Source: Paenibacillus sp. JNUCC32 (lineage in GTDB: Bacteria > Bacillota > Bacilli > Paenibacillales > Paenibacillaceae). Taken from it: a stretch of 64,000 bases of DNA. The DNA is taken from positions 4,535,001-4,599,000 of the forward strand of contig NZ_CP062260.1 in NCBI RefSeq assembly GCF_014863545.1, given 5' to 3'. This document shows, piece by piece, positions 53,732-63,494 of the stretch (position 1 is its first letter; the number at the start of each line of letters is the position of its first letter). The notes beneath the pieces were generated by a model. The model searched no databases. It worked only from the letters and a program-made list of their open reading frames with translations, and was not told the DNA's origin. Position numbers and translations under genes: made by a program.

Positions 53732-54067
53732 ATGACCACCCAAAGTCAAATGCTAAAAGGCATTCTCGAAGGCTGCATCCTCTCGCTCATGGAGCATCGG
53801 GAGATTTACGGTTATGAGCTCAGCACGCTGCTGGAAGACAGCGGGCTGACGTTTGTGAGCGAAGGCAGCATCTATCCCCTGCTGCTGCGCATGCAGAAAG
53901 AGCAGCTCATCGAAGGCACCCTAAGGCCCGCGCCCGGTGCCGGGGGACCGCCACGCAAATATTACAATTTGACCGATAAAGGCCGGCAGGTTCTTCAACA
54001 ATTCAAGGAACATTGGGGAACGCTTAAAGATAGTGTGGACCACATTTTAACCCGCGGAGGACAGTAA
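53732..54067 (+). CDS. PadR family transcriptional regulator
   Basis: A 111-residue winged-helix regulator: MLKGILEGCILSLMEHREIY, then GYELSTLLEDSGLTFVSEGS and IYPLLLRMQKEQLIEG, with the wing GPPRKYYNLTDKG. GAAGGAGGA precedes ATG 53732; an open frame further upstream covers the operator region and is not used. It is translated 2 bases before the DUF1129-type membrane protein gene, the usual pairing for this kind of PadR protein. The effector is unknown. Confidence 0.92.
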   Translation: MTTQSQMLKGILEGCILSLMEHREIYGYELSTLLEDSGLTFVSEGSIYPLLLRMQKEQLIEGTLRPAPGAGGPPRKYYNLTDKGRQVLQQFKEHWGTLKDSVDHILTRGGQ

Positions 54068-54069
54068 AG

Positions 54070-54732
54070 ATGAATACCAAACAGATGATCAAAGAGAACA
54101 ACCGACTCCAGGATGCCATGAAGCCGAACAACCTAAGCTATTACCAAGACATGGTGGTCTATATCCGCAGCAGCTCCGTGCAGGAGCAAAAAGGCGAAGA
54201 GCTGCTGCTCGAAATCGCCCAGCACCTGCTGGACGCGCAAGCCAAAGGCAAAAGCGCCGAGGAGGTATTCGGCAGCGATCCCGAATCCTATTGCAAGGAG
54301 CTGGTCGAACAGCTGCCAAAAATGAAAGGCCTCAGCAGCCTCCAATTCCATCTCATGATCCCGTGGGTGGCCTTAACCTGGTTTTTCTTCGTTCAGGCTC
54401 TGGTCGGGTTCATCACGATGTGGGCCGGGGGTCCGGTCGAGCGCATGACGCAGGTACGCATATCGACCCTGATTCTGATCGCAGGCGGTTCCTATGTGCT
54501 GATCCACGCATTGCTGAGATGGATGAAGAACGACGCCTTCAAGCCGGAGGAAGACAAGCGCAAGGTGAATGCGCGCAACATCGGGATTTATGTCGCCATC
54601 ACGGTATTGATATTGGTAGCGGGCGTGTGGCTGGGACGACTGCTGCCGGTACTGACGGTTGCGCCATGGATCAGCCTCGTCATATTCCTGATCGGAATCG
54701 CAGGGACCAAACTTCTTTTTTCGAGCAAATAA
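54070..54732 (+). CDS. DUF1129/DUF1700-like membrane protein
   Basis: A 220-residue protein. Residues 1-90 form a soluble helical part (ELLLEIAQHLLDAQAKGKSA, EVFGSDPESYCKELVEQLP). Four spans follow near 97-118, 130-150, 170-190 and 195-215. The soluble helical start followed by membrane spans matches proteins that accompany PadR regulators in Firmicutes. The function is unknown. It shares an operon with padR. Confidence 0.75.
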   Translation: MNTKQMIKENNRLQDAMKPNNLSYYQDMVVYIRSSSVQEQKGEELLLEIAQHLLDAQAKGKSAEEVFGSDPESYCKELVEQLPKMKGLSSLQFHLMIPWVALTWFFFVQALVGFITMWAGGPVERMTQVRISTLILIAGGSYVLIHALLRWMKNDAFKPEEDKRKVNARNIGIYVAITVLILVAGVWLGRLLPVLTVAPWISLVIFLIGIAGTKLLFSSK

Positions 54733-54858
54733 TACAAACTCGTCATGAATTCGCGTGTGTCGCATAACAAAATCTTTAATATTTTTTCGTTCTTTGTAAA
54801 GTAATGTTCTATAGAAGATGATAGGATAAGGGTAATGTGTGGTAAGGGAGGAAAAACC

Positions 54859-55791
54859 ATGTTAAAGTCGAAAAAATCCGCGATTGCTGCCATCCTTGCA
54901 CTTATTCTATCGATCCAGACCGGCGTTATCGCTAGCGCAGCACCCGCATCCCAAGCTGGCTCAAACGCAGTTTCAAGCAAAGCTGCCGCCTTCGGCAATG
55001 CCGTGTACAACAAAGCCAATAAATTGCTGAAGGAATCCGACGTGGCTTATGCCAAGTCTTACATCACCAAGCATATCCGCAGCGTGACCGCGTATCAGGC
55101 GACCATGCTGGTGCTTAAGCTGGAGAATGCGATGAATGATGCGCTCCCGGCAAAAACCGACAAGGTGTACGAAATCGGCATTCAGGATAAACTGATGAAC
55201 TTGTACAAATTCGGGGAGCCGATTAACACCACCATTAATAAAACCAAGGATGAAACGCTCCGAAAGGTGCTCATCAACCTGCGCGACAGCGGCTACAGGC
55301 TCTATACGACCGAGGGCGTGATCTTCCCGATCATCGACTATACCACGCTCAAGCCATACAAGCCTTATATCAACAAGGATATTCAAGCCTATATCGACAT
55401 CATGGTCGTTGAATCCGAGAAGCCTGCCGTCAGCGATGCCGCTTTGGTGATCCCATGGAGCGAGGTCATTGATCGGGGACTAACGCAAGAGGCCTTTATC
55501 AGCGCGTATCCCAAATCCAATCGGACTGCGGACGTGAAGCTGAAGCTTCGATTCACCGAGCTTAGCCTATACTACGGTTATAACAACACGCCTCTGTTCA
55601 AATACGAGGACAATCTGCTGGACCCGGAAGTGCGGCAAGCATTCGATAAAGCACTGAAGGACAGCGACGCTGTCTCCAAAAGCGCGCTCCTCAAAAAGCT
55701 CAAGTCCTGGTCCGACGTGCTGGAGAGCAACAAAGACAAGCTGAACCAGGAAGTGGAGCGGTACCGTGCCAAGGCGGTTCCGATTGACTGA
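54859..55791 (+). CDS. Secreted protein of unknown function
   Basis: A 310-residue exported protein. MLKSKKSAIAAILALILSIQ begins a signal peptide ending near IASAAPA. The mature part is a hydrophilic helical fold without recognised catalytic residues (YAKSYITKHIRSVTAYQA, IFPIIDYTTLKPYKPYI, LRFTELSLYYGYNNTP). An AAGGGAGG site precedes the ATG. The gene has its own terminator downstream and no partner. Confidence 0.75.
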   Translation: MLKSKKSAIAAILALILSIQTGVIASAAPASQAGSNAVSSKAAAFGNAVYNKANKLLKESDVAYAKSYITKHIRSVTAYQATMLVLKLENAMNDALPAKTDKVYEIGIQDKLMNLYKFGEPINTTINKTKDETLRKVLINLRDSGYRLYTTEGVIFPIIDYTTLKPYKPYINKDIQAYIDIMVVESEKPAVSDAALVIPWSEVIDRGLTQEAFISAYPKSNRTADVKLKLRFTELSLYYGYNNTPLFKYEDNLLDPEVRQAFDKALKDSDAVSKSALLKKLKSWSDVLESNKDKLNQEVERYRAKAVPID

Positions 55792-55857
55792 GGCATCCTG
55801 ACGTTAACGGCGGGTGACGCCCTGGACCGCTAGAGGGCCATACCATGAAATAACTGG

Positions 55858-55893
55858 AAAAGCCGGAGTTCCCGTTAGGGGAATCCGGCTTTT
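55858..55893. terminator. Bidirectional terminator between the secreted protein and ilvA
   Basis: AAAGCCGGA-G-TTCCC pairs with GGGAA-TCCGGCTTT with T and A tails on both strands. It can serve both converging genes. Confidence 0.88.
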
Positions 55894-55914
55894 TATGGTG
55901 CTTTCGTGTACCTC

Positions 55915-57183
55915 TTAAATCAGCAGATTGAACAGGTTCATGTTCTTGTTCAGCTCCGTGTAATCCAGCCCCTTGCGCTGCATCCGCTCCACCAGCGGGC
56001 CGTAATCCTCCGGCCTCAAGAGCTCGATGCCTACCAGGGCAGGTCCGTCTTCCTTGTTATGCTTCTTCGTATACTCGAAGCGCGCGATATCGTCGTCGGG
56101 ACCGAGCACTTCCTCCAGAAACTCGCGGAGTGCGCCCGCGCGCTGCGGGAAGTTGATCATGAAGTAATGCTTCAACCCCTCGTAAATCAAGGAGCGTTCC
56201 TTGATTTCCTGCATCCGGTCGATATCGTTATTGCCGCCGCTGATGATGCAGACGACCGTTTTCCCTCGAATCCGGTCCCGGTTCATATCCAGTGCCGCTA
56301 CGGCCAGCGACCCCGCCGGCTCCACAACGATCGCATTCTCGTTATACAGCTCCAGGATGGTGGTGCAGGCCTTGCCTTCCGGTACCGTCACGATGTCGTC
56401 CACCAACTCGCAGCAGATGTCATACGTCAGCTGCCCGACGCGCTTCACGGCGGCGCCATCCACGAATTTGTCGATCTCATGCATGGTGACGACTTCGCCC
56501 TGCTTCTTGGACTCGATCATGGACGCTGCCCCAAGCGGTTCGACGCCAATGACTTGCGTCGTTGGGCTGACGGTTTTGACGTAGGTTGCCACGCCGGCCG
56601 CAAGACCGCCGCCGCCGATGGTGACAAACATATAGTCGGCCGGCGCGTCCAGCTCCTCCATAACCTCCATCCCGATCGTGCCGTTGCCCGCGATGATCTT
56701 CGCTTCATCGAACGGGTGGATAAAGGTCATGCCGTACTCGTCGCATGCCTTAATCGCTTCGGCATATGCATCATCGAAGGTATCCCCTGTCAGAATGACC
56801 TCGACGCTGCCCCCGCCAAAACGCTTCACCTGCTTCACCTTCTGGTTCGGGGTCGTGCTCGGCATGTAAATCTTGCCTTTGATATTCAGCGCGTTGCAGG
56901 AGAAAGCCACCCCTTGCGCGTGGTTGCCCGCGCTTGCGCACACAATGCCGTTGCTGCGTTCTTCATCCGACAAGCTGCGAATCATATTGTAAGCGCCGCG
57001 GATCTTGAAGGAGCGAACCACCTGCAGGTCCTCGCGCTTCAGATACACTTCGCAGTCATACTTGGCTGACAGTACTGCATCCCGCTGCAGCGGCGTGCGT
57101 ACGATCACTTCGCGAAGCACGTGGTGTGCGCGCACGATGTCCTCCATGCTGACTGCCCGTTTTGCCGTATACGTCTCTTCCAT
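55915..57183 (-). CDS. ilvA: Threonine dehydratase, biosynthetic type (IlvA)
   Basis: A 422-residue PLP enzyme that converts threonine to 2-oxobutanoate for isoleucine synthesis. The Schiff-base lysine is in VVRSFKIRGAYN, and the phosphate-binding glycine loop is VTIGGGGLAAGV. The serine-binding ASAGNHAQGVA is intact. A single ACT-like regulatory domain (about 340-422) fits the short Firmicutes form. ATG 57183 and a GTG four codons earlier are both possible, and neither has ideal ribosome-site spacing. No T-box leader is visible. It is transcribed alone, opposite to a stalk-domain gene. Confidence 0.93.
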   Translation of the reverse strand: MEETYTAKRAVSMEDIVRAHHVLREVIVRTPLQRDAVLSAKYDCEVYLKREDLQVVRSFKIRGAYNMIRSLSDEERSNGIVCASAGNHAQGVAFSCNALNIKGKIYMPSTTPNQKVKQVKRFGGGSVEVILTGDTFDDAYAEAIKACDEYGMTFIHPFDEAKIIAGNGTIGMEVMEELDAPADYMFVTIGGGGLAAGVATYVKTVSPTTQVIGVEPLGAASMIESKKQGEVVTMHEIDKFVDGAAVKRVGQLTYDICCELVDDIVTVPEGKACTTILELYNENAIVVEPAGSLAVAALDMNRDRIRGKTVVCIISGGNNDIDRMQEIKERSLIYEGLKHYFMINFPQRAGALREFLEEVLGPDDDIARFEYTKKHNKEDGPALVGIELLRPEDYGPLVERMQRKGLDYTELNKNMNLFNLLI

Positions 57184-57400
57184 TCTCTCGATCACACTCC
57201 CACTTCGCTGCCAGGTAAACGTTGATCCATCCGCTACCCTTATTTACGTATTTCTATCATTGTATCACTTTTCATGAAAATATCCCGCCCTTTTCTGGCA
57301 AGCTTTCGTAAAAGAGTTTTTTCGCAACAAGCATAACCCGGATGCACAAGCCGTTACCCGTATACGGCTATGAAGGATCGGGCCTTCCCTTTAAAGAGGG

Positions 57401-57429
57401 TTGACTTCCTTCAGACACTTTAATACTAT
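57401..57429 (+). promoter_or_regulatory. Sigma-A-type promoter of the stalk-domain gene
   Basis: TTGACT (57401-57406), a 17-base spacer and TACTAT (57424-57429), 40 bases before the start codon at 57469. Confidence 0.75.
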
Positions 57430-57468
57430 AAAGCATGAAAATTAACCTAAATTTTGGGAGTGATTTTA

Positions 57469-58176
57469 ATGAAGAAGAAAGTATTGTATGGGTTATTGGC
57501 GGGTACACTCACGCTGGGGATTGGTACAGGCGCTATGGCGTCGTCAGCTTTGGAGCCAATCAAAGCCTATTTGAACAGCAAGATTTCCCTGAAATTAAAC
57601 GGTACGGTGGTAACGCCGAAAGACGCAAACGGCAAAACCGTGCTGCCGATCACTTACAACGGCACGACGTACTTGCCTGTGCGAGCTGTAGGCGATCTGA
57701 TGAATATCGACATTCGTTATGACAGCGCAACTTCTTCAGTACTGATTGGCGGCAATCAGGGATCCCCATCCCAAACCTCCAGTCCGTTATCATTAAGCTC
57801 GCTCGGAGCCTCCGTATTGGGGACATCAGCCTGGCACACCAAAGATTCCAGCGATACGGTCTACAAAGGCAAAGATTATAAAGACGTTTATTTACATACC
57901 GATTCGGCCAAACAAGGCAACAGCTTCCAGATCATGACGGGTAAAAAATATGCCAACCTGCATCTTGAGCTGGCCGTGACTGGCGGTGCGCAAGAAATCG
58001 TAATTATGGACCACAACAACTCAACGCTCAAAAAGGTGTCCCTGGGTGCTGAAGATGGCCTGGTCGGCGTAGACGTCGATGTATCGGCTGCCGATTTTAT
58101 TTTTGTGGAGATCGTTGATGAAGGTCCGGGCACTTCCCTGTTTGTTCCTCTGACCAGTTCCTATTTGACAAAATAA
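57469..58176 (+). CDS. Copper-amine-oxidase-like stalk domain protein
   Basis: A 235-residue exported protein. A signal peptide (about 1-25, ending MASSA) is followed by a copper amine oxidase N-terminal type 'stalk' domain (about 30-95): ISLKLNGTVVTPKDANGKTV, YNGTTYLPVRAVGDLMNIDI and SSVLIGG. This domain is common in surface proteins of Paenibacillus; it is not an oxidase. The C-terminal half (about 105-235) is a beta-rich region resembling a carbohydrate- or ligand-binding sandwich. GGGAG precedes ATG 57469. Confidence 0.85.
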   Translation: MKKKVLYGLLAGTLTLGIGTGAMASSALEPIKAYLNSKISLKLNGTVVTPKDANGKTVLPITYNGTTYLPVRAVGDLMNIDIRYDSATSSVLIGGNQGSPSQTSSPLSLSSLGASVLGTSAWHTKDSSDTVYKGKDYKDVYLHTDSAKQGNSFQIMTGKKYANLHLELAVTGGAQEIVIMDHNNSTLKKVSLGAEDGLVGVDVDVSAADFIFVEIVDEGPGTSLFVPLTSSYLTK

Positions 58177-58217
58177 GCCCTTGCGATGATTCGCGCGGGC
58201 GGAAGGCCATGATATTG

Positions 58218-58250
58218 AAAGCCGGGGGGTTAATGACCCCCGGCTTTATC
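58218..58250 (+). terminator. Terminator of the stalk-domain gene
   Basis: AAAGCCGGGG / CCCCGGCTTT hairpin with TTTATCTG tail, about 45 bases past the stop codon. The T tract is short. Confidence 0.7.
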
Positions 58251-58323
58251 TGTATGATCTATATTAGCTCTGACAAACCACTGCTTCATAACACATACCT
58301 ATTAGGGTGAGATCACCTGCCCG

Positions 58324-60210
58324 TTAGTCCATCGGAATCACGATGACGTTCCCCGTCTGCGTGGTGATTGTAATTTGATGCTGCAAAATCTCGACGCCCA
58401 GCCTTTCATTCACGTCTTCCATGGAAGGCTCCTCAATGGCGGGAGTGCCGGGAGCGCTGGGGGTGCCATGCACGGCCGCGATGAGCCAATGGGTCCCGGG
58501 TTCAAGCGCCGCCCTCAGTGTAGGTATGACAGTGCGGGGATGCAAAAGGTTCGTATTAGCATGAGGATAGATGAGCTCTGCCGTATCGTAACCGAGCATG
58601 CCATAAATAGCACTCGTGCCGAAAGTGCCGGAAGCCGATGCTGCCTCTTCTCCAACCATGGAGCTGCTCAGAGATCCCAAGCCTAATGCAAACCCGCCCT
58701 CGGCAGCATCGAGCATTCGTTCCGTGCTGATCCGATGGATGCGAATATGCCATGGCAGTCCTGCCGCTATCCAGGTCCTTACCTCGACGTCTCTCCACGG
58801 CTTCCATTTTGCATACAGCACATGCTCCCGAATCCGCGTCTCCTCGCATAAGCGTTTGACCCGGAACAGCCGATCGCCCTCGCTAAGGGCCAACATGGAA
58901 TCAAAAGCCCCCTGGGCCAGTCCCCATTCCGCCCTCGGCACGCTGAACGCAAAGGCGGTAGAGTAAACAAACTTCTCGTACTTGGCGGAAGTATGCGTAT
59001 GCTCATTGGTAGACGGGTGGCCCGTATTGAACGCAGCCACATGGCCGGTCTGCGGCTCGCGGCAAAGCACCAGATGTGCGGGCTCCTGCACCGAAATACG
59101 TCCTGTCTCCGCCAGCTCCTGCTCCTCGGCCGTCCAGAAAGGATCCCCGTCCGGCAAAGCCAGGATCAGGAACGTTTTCAGCGACCAGTACACCGAGCCG
59201 GCCGCGTTATAGTTCTCCGACATGATTCGGTTCGGGTAAGCGTAACCCACCGTCAACACGCCGTCACGGTCGAATATAGGCTGCTGAAACCACCATCTGA
59301 GATTTCTAAGGACCAGTCCCTTCAGCTGGCCCGGACTAAACCCGTCCAGCCCGGCATATGCCGCAGCCGACCAGAAGGCCGACTGCGCAAAGCGGTACGT
59401 CAAGCTGCGTCCGTAAGGAACGGCCGACCCGTCGGGTGCAAACCAGTGGTTCAAATCGCGTGCAAACAACGCTGCCCGCTCCCTGTAGCGCCCGGCGCGT
59501 TCCGGATCCTCGTCTCCCATCAGCTGCGCATAGATCAAGCCATAGAAATGAAAAGCATACGGCACGTAATAATCACAGTGCCCCCCGATCCCGTCGCTAT
59601 ACCAGCCTTCATCCAGATAAAATTCCTCAATGCGCCGGAGATTGTTCTCCAGCTGCCCGGCATCGTAAGGTAAGCCTGCTTTGCGGAAACCAACGTTGAC
59701 CAATACATGGAAGAACAGCCAATTGCAATCATAGCAAGGATGATGGTTGATTTGATCGAGCCATTGATAGAGGTTGGCCTTCTCCTTCTCGCTCAGCGGC
59801 TGCCAGATGCGGTCCAGAATCAGGGCAAAGGCCAATCCGAACACCGCCATCTCCACCAGCCGTTGATCATAGTCGTTCACCTTACCCCAGTACTCCGCAT
59901 GCTCCGGATCCGTCCCTGCGCGTATCCCTTGCAGGCACAGCTCCCACAGCCCGTCATGGGAGCCGCCGGCAACGGCGGGAACGAGTCCCCACAAGACGCG
60001 AGAGAAACCCTCCATCTCCGCAATATCGGCATAGGCATCGGCACCCGAACGCTCAAGGATTAAGCGTGCGCGCCCCTCGCTGTAGCATTTGCTTAAAGGC
60101 TCCAGCAGCTGCGAGAGCGCCTCCTGCACGTCCCGTCTTGTTCTCAGCGGATTCCGGGCAACCGGATGGATCAAGCCTTCCTTGGGATTCCCAGTAACCT
60201 GTATGCTCAT
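58324..60210 (-). CDS. DUF2264 domain protein, probable polysaccharide-processing enzyme
   Basis: A 628-residue cytoplasmic protein. Residues about 20-370 form an (alpha/alpha) barrel-like DUF2264 domain with NHHPCYDCNWLFFHVLVN and DEGWYSDGIGGHCDYYVPYA. A C-terminal beta part (about 375-628) contains GHPSTNEHTHTSAKYEKFVY. DUF2264 proteins occur beside unsaturated glucuronyl hydrolases and heparinase-like lyases, as here, and are thought to act on uronic-acid glycans. Activity is not established. There is no signal peptide. It is the last gene of the three-gene operon, 102 bases after the GH88 gene. Confidence 0.82.
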   Translation of the reverse strand: MSIQVTGNPKEGLIHPVARNPLRTRRDVQEALSQLLEPLSKCYSEGRARLILERSGADAYADIAEMEGFSRVLWGLVPAVAGGSHDGLWELCLQGIRAGTDPEHAEYWGKVNDYDQRLVEMAVFGLAFALILDRIWQPLSEKEKANLYQWLDQINHHPCYDCNWLFFHVLVNVGFRKAGLPYDAGQLENNLRRIEEFYLDEGWYSDGIGGHCDYYVPYAFHFYGLIYAQLMGDEDPERAGRYRERAALFARDLNHWFAPDGSAVPYGRSLTYRFAQSAFWSAAAYAGLDGFSPGQLKGLVLRNLRWWFQQPIFDRDGVLTVGYAYPNRIMSENYNAAGSVYWSLKTFLILALPDGDPFWTAEEQELAETGRISVQEPAHLVLCREPQTGHVAAFNTGHPSTNEHTHTSAKYEKFVYSTAFAFSVPRAEWGLAQGAFDSMLALSEGDRLFRVKRLCEETRIREHVLYAKWKPWRDVEVRTWIAAGLPWHIRIHRISTERMLDAAEGGFALGLGSLSSSMVGEEAASASGTFGTSAIYGMLGYDTAELIYPHANTNLLHPRTVIPTLRAALEPGTHWLIAAVHGTPSAPGTPAIEEPSMEDVNERLGVEILQHQITITTQTGNVIVIPMD

Positions 60211-60312
60211 CTAACATTCTCACTCCATTCCCGGAATGCTTCTTCGAATTCCCTTATCCTCTTCCTTGCTTTACTTCGACTATTTCCTTCCCGAGCGCCG
60301 CTTCAATCTCCG

Positions 60313-61449
60313 TTATTCCCAGTAAAACGGCCCCTTCCCTCTCAGCCGCGCCAGCCCTTCCACAAAGAAAAAGTCGCCGTAAATCAGGGGCACGTCGATA
60401 TTCTTGCCCTCCGGATAATGGCTGGTTCCATGGAGTATCAAGCCTTCCTCCCCGTCGTTGTTCCATGTGCCGTAATTCCGGTACAGCGATTCCAGAATCC
60501 GGACCGCGGATGTCCGGTATACGGCAGCCTGTCCCGGCCCCACCTTGTCAGCCAGCAGCAGCAGCCCGCTGGCGGCGCAGGCACCGGCGGACGAATCCCG
60601 GTAGATGCGGGCCTCGTCCGGCGCGCGGAAGTCCCAGAACGGCACATGGTCTTCCGGCAGATTCGCCAGAAAGAAATGCGCCACCGTTTTGGCCGTATCG
60701 AGGTAGATCGACTTGCCCGTATGATGGTAGGCAAGCGTCAAGCCGTAAATCGCCCACGCCGTTCCCCTGGACCAGGCAGATTCTGGCGCAAAGCCCTGCC
60801 CGCCGATCCCTTCCAGGCGCTCACCGGTAACCGGATCATATCGTACGATGTGATAGACGGAACCGTCCGGCCGGACGAAGTCGCGGACCACCGTATCCAT
60901 ATGCGCTTCGGCCATATGCCGGTAGCGGGGATCGCCGCTGATCTGCGACGCCAGGAACAACAGGGGCGTATTCATGGCGCAATCGATGATCGCGAGACCC
61001 GCGTTATCCTCCCCTTCCGACCACGGATTCCAGGCTCGGATATACTGTCCCTTCAGGTTGAAGCGTGCAGCCAGGTAGTTGGCTGCCTTGAGCGCGCGCA
61101 CCTTGGACTCTTCGCTGCCGGTCAGCTTGTAGGAAGCCATGCTGGTCAGCGTCCACATGAAACCGAGATCGTGATCCAGGCGCACATACTGGTTCAGTAC
61201 GTCATCCAGAATGACCTCGCACTGCTCGGCGGTTGTTCTAAGCTCCGCCCCCCCGCTGTCGTTGTACAGTAGCCACAGCATGCCCGGCCAGAAGCCGGCC
61301 GTCCACCAATGCGGCGGCTCCAGCTGGTAGACGCCATTCTGGCTGGCATGCGGAAACCTCGCGCCGATCCGCGCTACGTTCCGCCGCGTCTTCGCAAGCG
61401 ATTTTTCCCATGCCTCCGTCAACCAATCCAAAGCGACCTCCGTTTTCAT
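60313..61449 (-). CDS. Unsaturated glucuronyl hydrolase, GH88 family
   Basis: A 378-residue enzyme that cleaves the unsaturated uronic acid left by polysaccharide lyases. The barrel contains the two expected Asp regions: HDLGFMWTLTS and LAIIDCAMNTPLLF. The tail end DVPLIYGDFFFVEGLARL is typical. It lacks a signal peptide, so it acts on imported oligosaccharides. It is 18 bases after the heparinase gene, so the two are co-transcribed. Confidence 0.93.
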   Translation of the reverse strand: MKTEVALDWLTEAWEKSLAKTRRNVARIGARFPHASQNGVYQLEPPHWWTAGFWPGMLWLLYNDSGGAELRTTAEQCEVILDDVLNQYVRLDHDLGFMWTLTSMASYKLTGSEESKVRALKAANYLAARFNLKGQYIRAWNPWSEGEDNAGLAIIDCAMNTPLLFLASQISGDPRYRHMAEAHMDTVVRDFVRPDGSVYHIVRYDPVTGERLEGIGGQGFAPESAWSRGTAWAIYGLTLAYHHTGKSIYLDTAKTVAHFFLANLPEDHVPFWDFRAPDEARIYRDSSAGACAASGLLLLADKVGPGQAAVYRTSAVRILESLYRNYGTWNNDGEEGLILHGTSHYPEGKNIDVPLIYGDFFFVEGLARLRGKGPFYWE

Positions 61450-61467
61450 TCCTCTCCACTCCTCTGT

Positions 61468-63432
61468 TCATATGAATTGAAACCTAAAATCGATATCCGC
61501 ATGCAAGCCAGGTGCCTTCACTTTAAAATCCACGGCATACCAAGCCGCTTCCTTGCCGAAGTGATCACGGAAAGCGTGGCTTGTCAGCTCAGGCTCCACA
61601 AGGTCGTTATCATAGTGGATCAGCAGGCCGGGCCTGTCGTCCACGGAAAAGGCAGGATCCGGCTTTGTGGCCTGTACCTTAGGCTGCTCCCCGGTCCCTT
61701 CTTCAGCTGCAATCGGCTCCTTCTTCTTTTCTAAGGCCTGAACAACTTCCGGTCCTCCTGCCTCTGCTTGCTCATAAGTACCCGGTGCCCGCAGCCTAAC
61801 AGCCAGCCGGCCATCCATCAGTACCAGCTCGGGCCGTATCCTGGTGACGATCCGCTCCACCAGACTCTCCGGGGGCGAACCGAACGTAAACCGGTCGCTC
61901 AGCGTCAGTTCCGGCCGATTCCCCTTCTTGTTCCACTCCAGCGTCCTCGTGAATGCCCGAAGCGCAGGAGCCCGGTAGGCCGAGCTCAGCTCAAGCGTAA
62001 GCCGATCCACGGCTTCACCCGTCACCGCTTCCCATACAACCGCGGCGCTATCCGGGCCCTCTTGCTGAACATGGCCGTCGATGATCGGTACGGAGTGGCC
62101 TTGGGAGCCGTTGCAATCATAGCCATACCGTCCTTCGCCGAAATACTCCGCCGTGTATTCGCCGCAGCCGAGATCCGAGCACCAGGCTTCCCCGGCGCCG
62201 TACAGAATAAAATGCCCAAGATCATTATGGTTGTGCGGTTCGCCGTTGCTGCCGCCCTTGGCGGCAAACGCGTAAACTTCGCCCCCATGGAAGCTGCGGG
62301 AGATCAGCCACTGGGCATCGGGCAAATAATAACTTGCCTCTTCCCAATCGCTTCCCGTCAGCAAGGGGTTCCGCCAGATCAGGTTTCGCAAAGCCGGAGC
62401 CCAGCGGCTGCAATGGTCGTCGCGGTAACCCGACCGGAGAGACTGCGGCGGAGACTCGAAGTCTGTGTACAATCCGGCCAGATAATGAGACAAGCCGATA
62501 TGTACCGTGCTTTCCGGCTGCGAATCGGAGAAGTTGACGACGGCCTTTCCTCCCAAAAAGCCCTGCTGCTGAAACAAGGCGATGCGGCCGACCTTCTCCC
62601 CTCGGAACCAGTCCATCTCGCCCCGGGTACGCTTGCGCAGCAAATCGGCATAATACACGAAATACCCGAACCCGTAATTCCAATATCCCAGCCCTTCCAG
62701 ACAGGCTCCATCGGGGCCAAAGCCCTGCAGGTAATAGTCCATGCACCGCTCCGTCTTCAGCAGAACCTTCGCAAGAGATTCCCCGCTTTCCATAAGCAGC
62801 AGCGCGGCGGAGCCGATGGAACCGGCACAGACGGCAGACCAATTATGCGTCGCCGTCTCCCAGCCGTGCTCACGGCTTAGGAAAGGGAGGAACAACCGCG
62901 CTTCAACCTCCTCCCCGATTCTCGAGATCAGCAGCGAAGGCAGACGGTCCCGCAGCAGCACGCGGATTTCGCTGAGGGTAAACCCGGTCTCGGCGCTGAA
63001 CAGATCAATCGTCTCCTTGATGCAGCCGGGCGATTCCACGTTCACATGCGCCGGCAAACACCAGGTATACTCATCGCAGATGGACCAGATCATCTCCTGG
63101 AGAGCCGTCCGGTACGCTTCCTTATCCGGCTCGAGAAGGGTCAGCAGGGCAAAGGTATTCAGCCGGCGCCGGCGCTCGAAATACACCTTCTCATAATCCA
63201 GCCTCGTTCCCTGCCGGGCAAACCGGGTGAATAAGTCATACGTCAGCGGCGGGTTCGGGACAGACAGCAGCCGCTCCCCTTCCTCGCGAATCTCGGATAT
63301 GTCCTGCTCGTAATCTTCGCTTTGCCGGATCCCTTCCCAGAAGGAACTCTGGTCCCCGCTTTGGTAATACAGCCGCAGATCGGCGGGAGCCATCCCGTTC
63401 ACGATCGTTGTCAGCTCTTGTATCCTGTTCAT
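61468..63432 (-). CDS. Heparinase II/III family protein
   Basis: A 654-residue putative polysaccharide lyase. An N-terminal alpha/alpha domain (about 1-370) carries THNWSAVCAGSIGSAALLLM and the tyrosine-rich YYLQGFGPDGACLEGLGYWN. The C-terminal beta part (about 375-654) has GEPHNHNDLGHFILYGAGEA, the His/Asn region expected for the catalytic or metal site. It has no signal peptide, so it is probably cytoplasmic, and its true polymer may be a uronic-acid oligosaccharide. It is the first gene of the operon. AGGAGGAGG precedes the ATG. Confidence 0.88.
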   Translation of the reverse strand: MNRIQELTTIVNGMAPADLRLYYQSGDQSSFWEGIRQSEDYEQDISEIREEGERLLSVPNPPLTYDLFTRFARQGTRLDYEKVYFERRRRLNTFALLTLLEPDKEAYRTALQEMIWSICDEYTWCLPAHVNVESPGCIKETIDLFSAETGFTLSEIRVLLRDRLPSLLISRIGEEVEARLFLPFLSREHGWETATHNWSAVCAGSIGSAALLLMESGESLAKVLLKTERCMDYYLQGFGPDGACLEGLGYWNYGFGYFVYYADLLRKRTRGEMDWFRGEKVGRIALFQQQGFLGGKAVVNFSDSQPESTVHIGLSHYLAGLYTDFESPPQSLRSGYRDDHCSRWAPALRNLIWRNPLLTGSDWEEASYYLPDAQWLISRSFHGGEVYAFAAKGGSNGEPHNHNDLGHFILYGAGEAWCSDLGCGEYTAEYFGEGRYGYDCNGSQGHSVPIIDGHVQQEGPDSAAVVWEAVTGEAVDRLTLELSSAYRAPALRAFTRTLEWNKKGNRPELTLSDRFTFGSPPESLVERIVTRIRPELVLMDGRLAVRLRAPGTYEQAEAGGPEVVQALEKKKEPIAAEEGTGEQPKVQATKPDPAFSVDDRPGLLIHYDNDLVEPELTSHAFRDHFGKEAAWYAVDFKVKAPGLHADIDFRFQFI

Positions 63433-63494
63433 CGGACTAGGACCCTCCTCCTTCCTGTTTCAACGCCTGTTGGTGACGCCGGTTAGACATCCTT

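Noticed and set aside
61768..62880. 370-codon antisense frame over the heparinase gene
   Set aside because: A long shadow caused by GC-rich codons of the true gene; no domain or ribosome site.
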